From: Apostichopus japonicus
Taxonomy: Eukaryota; Echinodermata; Holothuroidea; Aspidochirotida; Stichopodidae
Length of the DNA stretch: 64,000 nucleotides
Assembly: GCF_037975245.1 (NCBI RefSeq)
Contig: NC_092576.1
Coordinates: 25,619,611-25,683,610, forward strand
Reading direction: 5' to 3'
Positions 12,301-24,300 of the stretch are shown one piece after another; position 1 is the first letter of the stretch; each line of letters opens with the position of its first letter. The notes below the pieces were generated by a model, which did no database searches, had not been told where the DNA came from, and worked only from the letters and a program-made list of their open reading frames with translations. The translations under genes and the position numbers were made by a program.

Positions 12301-15300
12301 AGTTTGGCTTTTTCGCTGCATCATTTCTTTTTCTGCCAGTCTGCTACATCGAGATTGCTTAGTCATAATATACTCCACTCCTAGCTTACCTGTCTACCCC
12401 ACAACCATAGCCCTCTCATCCGACCATGTCTAGGGTTGAACTGGTACCCCCTCTATGACCAGTGACATTGGTAAAAGTCCATCCTTCTCATTCTGCCACC
12501 CATAGTGCCTACACACAGAAAACAGTATGAAAAATAATGTTATGTAAATCACGAGTTGTAAACAAGTACATGGCATTATGCAAATATTACACAACATTCT
12601 GTAAAATTATTCATATGCATGCGATTGAGGATTACACAAACTTATTGTAAACATCTACTGTGTCATTTTACATGATAGCAAGTAACTTTTGCCAAAGCGT
12701 TAACCAAATGGAAGCAGTTTACATAATACAACACTTCTTGTACCAGTTTGTCAAGTAAAGACATTTATCGTTACTAAATGTACTAGTAACCACGGTCTTA
12801 TACACGTACAAGCCACATACCGTTAAGTACTCAGTGTGCGATTACGAGCTACAATGGCATGGAAAATGACGTTAGAAGACTCGGGCCTGGAAGAGTTGTT
12901 TGGAAAATGTGCAGGTTTGTATTGATATTCTGTAATGGAACGTGACAAGAACGAGAAATGTTTAGAGACTCACGACAAAGTTGGGTAGACGAATGATTTT
13001 GATTCGCTTGCGTTATGTAGACCTAACGTTAAAGTCATACGATAAGCTAATATAATAGGCTAGCTGCTGTTTGCCATAGTCAACTCATAATTGTCAGCGA
13101 ATACGTGTAGCCTGCATACAAGTAAACATTACACGGAATAGCCTACAGAAGGACGGAGGACTTGGGTCTAGGCCTATATTGTAACCTAGTGTATCCTATT
13201 CCTATTGTACAATAATCGCATTTTTGCATACCCTGCGAGTCATTTAGTTAATTAGTACTAGGCCTAGTATGGGATACTTAGGCTATTTCAAGTCAGTACA
13301 TTTTAAATAGCATTGGGCAGCGAGGTTTTTTTTTTCCAGCGTGGTAAAGGCCATCATTTGCATACCTCTCTTCTCATTGGCTGGGTCTTGCACTTTTGAT
13401 GCTGAATTGGGAAGTTCTTGCTTACGCTATGCGTGTGTGTATTGCATGTACATACACATGCACGCAGTGGATCGTAATTCACGTACACGTACTGTAGGAG
13501 CTGGCGACTGTCTTGAAAACAACTTTGTTCAAAAATGTGTTTAAATGTTGTTGTTTTTTTGCTTTTGCGCGGACTTGTTTGTGTACATTTACATCCATAA
13601 GTTCGTAAAACATGATACTGCGACCATGGACTGTGATTGTACACGTCTCATTGTAGATGACTGTCCTTCTTTGAAGGTAAGGATTACTTAGGTTGATGAT
13701 CCAAAACTGAAAAGCCAATAAATCGAATAAGTTAGTTTTGACAAGGGTGAAGCTTCGAACTGATGGTAGAACTTGCTGCACAGGGTACTGCGATGGCAAT
13801 GTACGCAGATAAGTACCAGGCGTTTGCTTGCTTCAAAACTGCTCAAAAACGTTGGACAGCTTGACCGTTTCTGATTGACTATTTACTTGAGATGCTTTAA
13901 ATTGATAGATTCTAATGTAGTTTTGAGCATACACATTGATTTGATTCTCAAAAATATGACCCTTTGAGACGGTTTATTATGACCATTTGGCACAGTTTTC
14001 AGATAATATAATACGAAATATATAGGCCTTGTATTTAGTCATGCATGTTAGTAGTACCACTGCCACTGTGGATTATAGTTATTGAACACAGAAATTGTCT
14101 TACGTTTATATTATATGGTGATTTTTTGTATCATCTTCAAACTGTTTCGGTTTGATTTAACTTCTTTAAATTTACAGCAACAGAGTTGTGCGATACATAA
14201 CCACAGGCATTCTACACCCGTGGCATACCACACCGACAAATAAGTTTACTCTACTCAAACGCGTACCATTGTACATTCTGCTGCTAGACTGTATTCTTTT
14301 TTTGTTGTGAGTGTAGCAAAGTGGCCTGAAATGTGGTATGTGATAAGCGATTCAGTGCAGCAGCTGCTAGTTAATATTGTAATGAATCTTATGTATACGG
14401 ACCCCAACCAATGGGAGCGAGGTATGCTAATCTTCGCCTTTACCATGCTGGGAAAAAATCGCCATCGGGCATGGGCCTATCGTTACGTTGGTACTATGTT
14501 TAATAAGGGATAAACATATATTCATGTAATGCAATTTATAATTACTACTAATTGAAATTTAAGCTTGCAAGTTGTAGCAAGTAGGCCGAAGCTGATGTGT
14601 TTCGAACGTACTTGAAGAAGTTAGAATCACAACTGATTATATTTTGCGCATTTTCTTTAGGAATGTCAATATTTGTGAGTGGTTAATAACTGCTTATGTT
14701 TTACACAACTTTATAAAGATGGAAATTTATTTTTTCCTTTCCTTGTTGTTACTTAGGAAATCATAAACTTGGAGTTCTATTTGCAAATGATTTCAGAAAG
14801 ACCTCAGCCATATGTGTTACTTCTTGGAGTAAGCAAAATACATCCTCAGCAGTCATTTGTGATCATCGAGAGACATGTCCTACCCCAGAGGACATTTATG
14901 AAGGCCATTGATGTGTGCTTCAAATCATCCTATGTGTTTAATCTGGAATACCAAAATGCATGTCTTGGTGCCTGGGAACTTTTCCAAAAAGTTGTTTACG
15001 AATTGCCCGGTGGTGTGAAATGCAACCAGATTATAGATTTTTGTGCTTACCGTGCCAACAAAAAAGACAAAGTAACTGCAGTGTAGCAGTCGTCATAGAC
15101 AGCACTCTAAGTTGTTGCCTATTTGAAATTGACTTTGGGAAGAGTTGTTTCTTTGTGTTTAATCTGGAATACCAAAATGCATGTGCCAACAACAAAGACA
15201 AAGTAACTGCAGTGTAGCAATTGAATATTTTGGCACTTTTAAGTTGACTTAATTCCACAAGACAACACTTTTGTAGCCTAAATTACTCATTTTACATTTA

Positions 15301-18300
15301 AAAGGATATAATATATGAACCTCTGGAATAGAAAGGTAGTAGGATGGTTAATGGCTGAAAAATCAGACCTCAAAAATCAAGAAAATGCCACGGTGACGAC
15401 AAAATCAGAAATTTTAAAGTGTGATTATTCAGCCAATTTTGAAGCAATGCAACTGAAATAATCAGAGTATGCATAATAAATTCAGGAATTTTGGAGAGGG
15501 TCCAGCTATCCGTGATTTGACATGAAATGACCCATAAGCATGTTTAAGTTGGAAAGTTCATCATGATATATCTTCCGTATTCTGCTATGAAGATCATATC
15601 CGTTATTCAGTTGCAATTTATCGTGTTGTTCATGGGTTGATTTTTGTGTTAATTGGAAATTAACTAAATATGAACAGATCATTTTATGTCAAAACATTTC
15701 TTCTAATGCTGCAGGTAGAGTTGCATTGTTGTCAAATTTTGCAATAAGACAGTTGATTGCGTTGGAGCTTTCACATATTTTCTACCTCTACATGTTGAGG
15801 GAGTGCTTTCAAAAGTTCCAAACTCAACCAAATGCTTTTAGTACATGCCCTTTTCCAGAAAGTACAAAAGTAAATCACTTAAATTTTCATAGGCATGCAT
15901 TGTTTAAAGATATGACCTTTTGTTTATTTTTTTGTTATTGTAGACAGTTTTTAAGTTCTGTGTTGAAAAATGTTGAAATAAAAGGTTCAATTCATCGCAC
16001 TTTCTGAATTATCTGTGCTGTCATCGCTTTTTGCTCTCTCTTAAATGTACCTTTCTGTGTGAGCGATTCAAACATGCATCCAGATTTTTTAACCTAATTA
16101 CTAAAACCTGTGTAAAATATTCACTGAACGGGTGCATGTAAAATTCTCTGACAAAATTTTACATAACAATATTGTACTTGCGTTACATACTAATCATGTA
16201 AAACTTACATACTAATCATGTAGAACAAAACGGAGGTTAAGTAATTTTATTTAAATGTTTAAGTGTTCTATTTGGCATGAAAATTAAGTAAAATTTTACT
16301 TAACCTGTGTAAAACGTTTTCTGAGTGTAGAAGTGTTATCGTGGACAAAGCATAGTTTTTGGCTTCGATTATAATCGTAACCTATGCATCCATGCGTGTG
16401 TGTATGTGTGCGTTTATTTGGTTTTCTGACCGAGGACTTGAACAAAAGAATTCCAGGTCCTCGGTTGTGATTTCTAAAGAATCACCACGTCCTCGGAAGA
16501 ATTTTATTGTATGGGGTATTGTTAAGGTCAGGGTACGTGGATTTGAACAATGGAAAAAACAATTGGGTCCTCGGTCTGAATATAAAACAAACATGTGCGT
16601 GTGTGTGTGTGAAGCCTCGCTTGTAAACACGATATCTCAAGTAGGGACCGATATAATATTTGGTGTATATGAGTAACACATTGAGTAGATAAACCCTATT
16701 GTTTTATGGGGAGGTCAAAGGTCATTTGGAGTCACCAGGGGCCAAATAGTGAAAACCTTGTAAACACGATATCTCAGGGAGGTAAGCTTGGACCAACCTA
16801 ATATTTCGTGATTAGGAGGACCACAATTAGGAGCAACAGCCTATATTTTTTTTTGTGGAGGTCAAATGTAATTTGGAGTCACCACGGGTCAAATTGTGTA
16901 AACCTTGTAAACACGATATCTCAGGAAGAAAAGCTTGGATCAATCTTGTTTTTCGTGTGAAGGAGAACCACATTAAGTTCAAGATCCCTATTTTTTGGGG
17001 GGGAGGTCCAAGTCCATTTGGGGTCACTAGAGGTCAAATTGTGAAACCTTGTAAACACGATTACTCAAGAGGGGAGGTTGGACGAATCTCATATTTAGTA
17101 TGTAGTTGGTACACGTTCAATACAATATTTTATTGTGGTCAAAGGTCATTTGGAGTCACTAGACTCCAAATTGTGGAACATTGTTTTATAAGCTACCGTC
17201 TCTCCCACAGACCAGCCTATCAGATATAATATGCGTTACGCCTCATACGAATAGGAGGCTATTGGCAATTGGGGATAGCTTATGGGCATCCGTAGAATCT
17301 AAAACTGAAAACTCGAACATATTTGCATTGGCTTGAACGTGCCGCTCGGAAGCCTTACTTTGCGTGCAATAAAGGTGTACTTTGCAATACAGCGGTTCTA
17401 TTGGACGTTTTCCGTCGTATTTATTTTAGGTTGAATGTAGTTTCGCTGTGACCAGGCAGCGTTTATGAAACTTAACAGTTCGTCCAGTTAGATTTTTGTA
17501 ATATGATCAATTCGAAATAATTGTGTTAAACGGTCTTAGTTTGGCAGTGAGTTCACGGCTTTTGTCTGGATTGTCTGTTGATCTCAATATGTGAAGTCTC
17601 TTCCACCAGTTTCAGCATTGATAGGCTTAAAAAGTAACATTCGACTTTCGTCAAGTTTATGATTAAGGGACAACTTGAACAAACCTGGCTAGGCCTGTGT
17701 GCAATTTATGTTGTGTAGGCCAGCAACGGTCGAGTAGAATAGGGTTCGTTAACCCAACAACGTGAAGAATACTTTCTATTGCGCAATTGCATCTGCCTAA
17801 CTGCCTAACCTTTTTTTCATAGAACGTATTGATGTTGCAGATCTGTAGTTTGGAGACTTGAACAACAATCAAAGGCCTAGTGGCGAGTGGAATTTGGCGA
17901 GTAGATTTTTAGTCACGGTCGCCAAATAGCGAGTACTTTCAAAAATATTTGTTGAGGCCTGAAAACCTTTAATACATGATTTATAATGGTAGAAATCATG
18001 GATACTTTCATACATGATATATGGATTTGCCATATTGAGTACAAACATCTTATTGAATCTATAGGTCACCAGAGGTCAAACCTCTTACATGATATGTAAC
18101 GGAAATCGTAGATACCTCTAGTACTTGGTGTGTGGTTTCATAACATTGAGTACAATACCCTTATTGTTTTTTGATGGAGGTGTGTATAGCCACGTACAGT
18201 TGACTGACCTGTGTTTATCATGCCATAGTGTTACTGTAACAGCTAGTTATGGTTATACTATCAAGCAGAAGTCTAGTGTATTGAAGTCATGGAAACTTCA

Positions 18301-21300
18301 ATGCATTTTGCATTCTGGTTCTTTTTGATCTGCATATAATTAACTATAAAGTATTATGATATTTTTGTCTTAAAATTTCCAATTAATAGCTCTACTCTTA
18401 AATGGTAAGTTCTCAACTGCTCTCACTATCAGGAGAGCTCATTAGATATCTGGCTTCACCAGTTCCAATACTGAAAACAAGCGTATTCAACAGTTATAAT
18501 ATCTGTAAAATGTACTCTAGGTTTGAATGGTGCCCCCTACTCAACATGAAACTTTTAGATCAAATGTCATTTGAGGTCAGCAATGGTCAAAATATGAAAA
18601 TCTTGTGTAAATAGGTGATTCAAAAGGTTGGTTTAGTATCTTGGGTGGGTGGGTGGGTGGGTGGGTGAGCATGGCTGGTCTCAATTCTCCTTTTACAAAA
18701 TACAGTACTTATCATAATATATAATTGTAGAAAACTAAGCATTTTCCTGAAAGTTAAAGGCCTATGCCCTCTACATAATTCTTTTTATGTGAATTTATCT
18801 AACATTCATATTTATTTCTTTTCTTAATAAAAATCTGCACAGTGGGAAATATGTTATCGTAGAGTTTACTTTTTTTCTCAGCTTACTATTTCCAAGACCA
18901 CCGGTGGCTGTGAAAGATGAAAAAGATTTGAATAACTTACAATCTCGAAACATTTCAGGTAACATTTCTATTTCATGAATAACAAGAGTTTGGTAATTAT
19001 ATGTAACAGATATTCCTCTTTATGTGATACAATATCTTAGCCTGACATTTTATTAAGCTTTTTCATTCTAGTCCTGCTTCTGCATAGTGGTAAGAAATGT
19101 ATCTCTGTCCAGTATGTTGAAAAGATGTAACTTAAGGCTTTTAGCCGGCAAAATGGTACTAATTGTAACAACAGTTAAGCAAGATAGATTATGATAATAG
19201 CTTGGACAAGCTCAAATCAGAAAACTTTATTGCATACAGAACTAGACATATTAACAGTGATAGAAGACAGCAAGAAGGTGTTACTGATTTTGTTTTAGTG
19301 TGTGTATGAGTGTAGAGCAATAAAGTAGATGGAACCATGATCAGCTGAGTAAAAATAAATTACTACAATGAAATGGATTATGCACAGTCAATTAACTGCA
19401 TTAGTGCTATGTTTGTTCAGAAGGGAGGAAATATTTTAGATTACATTAGTGCAAAACGTTGTGGTTTTCACTAAGTTGATCGTGAAGCAATTTATATGAT
19501 GAGAATTAGTGCAAATATGACCTGTAACTTGAAATGTCATTTTTATCCTCAAAACAGAGAAATGTGGCAACTTATACAAAAATGTGTTCAATAAAATATT
19601 CCATGTGAGTGTGGTTCAGGCTCTCATTGTTATCTACTTATACTCATTACAGTTGAATGGATCATTGGAGCAACCTTAATTCACACATTAGATGTGACAA
19701 CTGGAGAATGGATGGTGAGATGCATTATCTTATATTTTCAGCTCATACCAGCATGCTGGTGTGAGCTATTGTTACAGTGCGGCGTCTATCACTCTATCAC
19801 TCCATCACTCTATCCGTCAACAATTGGTAAAACCGCTCCCACTCGCACAGTGTTTGATGGAATTTCATGAAACTTGGACACAAGGACTATTGGTTATAGG
19901 GCCATCAGAGATGGTCCGAAATTTGGGGTCAAAGGTCACCTGTAGGCCGTAATGGGCCATTTTGTGGAAATACGCAAAATGCTTCTTCTCCTACATATTC
20001 CATGGTACAATGTTGAGGGTTTGTCACGATAGTACTGTGGAAGTTTTACCTTCAGGGTGTTCATGAATTTGAGATCAAAGATCAACTAGGGTTTTTTGTG
20101 GCCCGGGCCGCGGCCCTATATTTTCAAATTGCTCCTGTTCGTACAGTGTATGGCCAGTTATAATGAAACTTGGTCACAACGTTCCTCGGTATGAGGGTTA
20201 TGAGGGGTGTTCGGAAAATTGAGGTCAAATGTCATTTAGGGGGTCATCAGGTGTCATTCTTTGTAATATTTTCAAATATCTCAATCTCCTCAAGATTTTG
20301 ATGGATCATATTCAAAGTTGAACTGATGATTGTTGGATTGTGTATGAATAAGATGGTGCCTAATAATTGTTGGTCAAAAGTTAATTAATTACAATTAATC
20401 CCCATTGTTTAAAAAAATCTGAGCCTTCACCTTTTGCCAAAGCTCCTTTAATTTGTCTCCCAGTCTCTGCAGTGTTTGTTTACATTTGTGGTTAAGCTCT
20501 GCAGAGGCTGTTAGTGGAATTAAAGCAGGACTGGGAGTTGTTATTAACTGTTGAACTGTAAGCATGAGAGCCCTATAGCCAATCAGCACTTGCCGATTTT
20601 TAGAAGTCTTTGAGCCTGAGGTATGTAGGCAGCCAGTCAAAATTTTGGCAAGGAGTGCTTCAGGTCTGCTCAGGTAGAGGGGAGAAAGTTTAATAGGGTA
20701 GGTCAGTGGTATTGTTTGAGAGAGTGGGTAAAACAGGATTTAAGGGGGGAAAATAGGAATTATAGCCAGTGGTGTGGCCAGTATTCTGCTAACCGAGGGG
20801 GGGGGGGGGTTATCCCTCATGGGCCCAAAATTGGTGGAATCTGAAAAATGGCCTGAAATTTGGTGGGCCATAAAGTTTTGTGGGCCCAACATTTTTAAGC
20901 TCGAAAAGGTATGAGCTTCTGCACCATTGGTGCTCTAGTTTTAAATTATTGTCATTCATTTCATATGGTGTTCTGACATGTGGTCGTTTTTAACATTCCT
21001 TCGCTTAACCAGCAAAACTCCTATTTTAGTTTAGCTCTATTCTTGATTCTTTCGTCAAGGCAAAAGGAACCTATACCGTGGTGATGGGGTGCATGTACAT
21101 GTCTCGGCCTCAAAAGTGGTGACATGGGAAAACATAAATTTGTGCCGCTAGTTGTCAAGCAATAGTGGACAATAGTCATCCGTTGTCCAGACAAGGGGTT
21201 GGAATAAAGGAATAAAGCAGCTTTGGTAGAGGTCAAAGTTCAAGTTAGGGCAAAATCTGACAATGTAAAACAAGCAGACTCAATCAATATGGCCTGACGA

Positions 21301-24300
21301 ATCACATAGTGGGTATGTGGATGGCCCTCAGTAAGTTCTTGGTTGCTTTAGTTATTGGGAGATTTCAATTGGGGTCAGTAGATGTCAAATCTCAAATGAT
21401 TGTAATTTTGACAACTCCAAAAGTCAAAGGATAGCTTTGACGAACTTTACACGTGGTATGTGGCTCAACCATATTGAGTACTCAAATGTCACTCATAGTG
21501 ACAATATTAGCTCTAAAAGTAAAACTTGGATGAACTTCACACTTGGTGTGTGGATCCAGCCTATAAGGTATGAAACTTGTCTGTGCTTGGAAGTCAGTAA
21601 ATGTTATGATACACTGTAAATGTGGCTTGGGATATCGAAGCCTCTTGGCTTTATGGTGTATTCCTTAACAAAGTGCAAACAAGTATATGTGATTCTTGTT
21701 TTTGTGTGTGAGATATGAATGCTAAAACATAATTAACCATCGCGGAATTTCAAGCATTGCATGCAGATATCTATGGGAAATATGTTGGCTGTTATCATTA
21801 TTGTGGTGGTCAGAGTATTCTGAATCCAATAGTTTAGTATATTTTATAGGAGATCAAATGTCAATGCAGAACTGAAGAATGCAAAATTTCAAACCAACCT
21901 TACTTAATAGTTGTAGCTTTGCTGAATATCATGCTTCATTTGTAGATGTTCCTAGTGATTTCTTGGCTGTTTGTTATAGACTTTACAAAAAAAATTAAGG
22001 TCACCATTGGCCAACTTAATTTAGTGTCAGTAAATCTCATACTTGGTACAGTAGATAGGTACCCCTTCATGAATACTGTCCTTGTAGTAGTTTTGGCAAA
22101 ATTTGGCAGGGATCATATATCATTTTAGTGTCAGCAATTGTCAAAATTTGATAACTGTTAACATTTTACTCATGAAATTCACCAATGATGAGTGTCATAC
22201 TTAGTATGTTCGTACTCCCTTATGTGAATTCTCGGTTTCCAACTCATTTTGTGATGAGGCACAATATTCTACAAAGGTCTCAAATAATTTGGAACACTGT
22301 ATTCAGTAGTCAGAAGATGAAATATATATCAGAGAATTGATGTTTTTGTATTTGGGGACTTTCACAACTTGTGTCTTGTCACAATTTACTGTATGCAGTA
22401 TTTTACCTAATTCTCTGCGATATATGCTAGGAGTTTTTTAAGGAAAGTTATAAACAATCAAAATATTTCACAATGAATAATATAATGCCATGAGCTTCCT
22501 TCCTTTATTACAGTTGTTTAAGGACTAATGGATCTAATTTATTCTAAAGCTCAACATGAAAATATCCCTTAATGATATAAAACATCCATCTGACTTTTTA
22601 GCCAAGCGGTTTGGTCTGGATTTGGGGTCATCAAGTAATTATCAAACTATTGCAAATGGAGCTTGAATTTTGTGATCTCCTAGTTCTGATTTAATTTATT
22701 GAGTTGACCTACATCAGCAAATTCATTAAATAAGCAGATATATGACAAGGCATCATGATGTAGTTTCTATCAGGTTTGAATAATTTTTCACCATATGTAT
22801 TTTTGTCTTTTCTTGTCTGATGAAATCTTCATTTAGATGGAATTTAGATTACCGGAGAGGATGTCAGCATCATCATCACTGAAACCAATCTCTGGTGAGT
22901 TTCTGGTATTAATAGGAACAACCATTAGAAACTCAAAATGTTTAATTAACGAGGAGTTCTTTGTTGTTGTCAAATAAATCCCTGTAACTCTAGAATAAGT
23001 GCTGAAGTACATACAATAGTCTGTAATCACAATTTAAGCAGGCATACATATTTAATTCTTCACTCATTACTGGATTTCTGCTAATGTGTGAAGGTTCTTC
23101 ATTCTCAGTATTTTTTTTTTTGACGTTCTTTTCACCCATGGTCCTATAAGCCCTTTCCTTTCATTTAATTTTACTAACTGTGCAATAATATATTTGTGTC
23201 GTATTGACCAGCCTTGGAGCAAACTATGGAAGCTGGCATTAAAGTAAACTTACGACTGGATCAATCAACTTTTGAAAACATTCTGACAATAGTAGTCTCT
23301 GTTCTTCTATAAAAAAAAAAGTGTTATTTCAATTTACCTCAGATTATTGGTGCTTTTCCTATGAAATATTACTTGTGTTCTCCTAGTATTAAGAAACCAA
23401 GGCTTAATTCTGAGAATTTTCTTCTGACTATCATGTGTGAGGAGTTGGGTCTATTTCGATTCTCATCCTTCTGAGGTACTGTAGAGCAGTTGAAATCATG
23501 TTCACCCTAACTGTTCTAATTCATGCTAATATGTACATTAGCACATAAGCACAGCGCAACATGTGATTGATACATCTTGCATTAATGTGACAACTTTAAT
23601 ACATTGAGAAAGTCAAATTTTACAGTGCAAAAGATTTATATATCCTTGGTTAGTAGGACTTGAATGCCATCATGGCCAAAAATATCCACCTCACTGTCTT
23701 TGGGCTTCCTAGCATGCATGATGTAGTTTACTGACTCTTAGTCACTCATAGGAAAGTGGGAGGGTGTGCTTATACTCTCATGTCAGCTTTGCCATTTTAT
23801 AGTTATGTTCCAAATAATGAGGTTTTGTCACAGTGGTGCTGAGTATTACATTTCCAAGTTTGTTGGCATTATGTAAAGAATTGTATGTTATACTTGTAAC
23901 AATCTTACCTTGAACAACATCGGCAACAAATATCAATCCTCTGTGAGTATTTTTAAATATTTATGTGTAATAGTTTAGCTTGCAGATTCAGTGTTTAGTT
24001 ATTTAAGTGACAACAATATAAACTTGGAAACTGATCAATCCAAGAAAAGATCAAAGTTTAGTGCATATGAGGTTGTAATATTTCAATATATATATATATA
24101 AAAAATATGATCAATTTTATAAATGGAGAAAAAATAGTTTTTGACAAATAAGCAAATATGAGATTTGTCCTCATATACTAAAAATACTAGAAAAGAAAAA
24201 GACCATGAAGGATACCACACTTCACTGAAAGCAATATTGGGAAACATTCTTGCTGAATATCCCTGAACGTGTCTGATTACTTATATTGCAGAAAACTTAC

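Noticed and set aside
13626-13676. Possible first exon (MDCDCTRLIVDDCPSLK) with phase-0 donor that could join the exon at 14757
   Set aside because: It lies inside the TIR element 13336-14451, so a chance open frame is likelier; kept out of the gene model.
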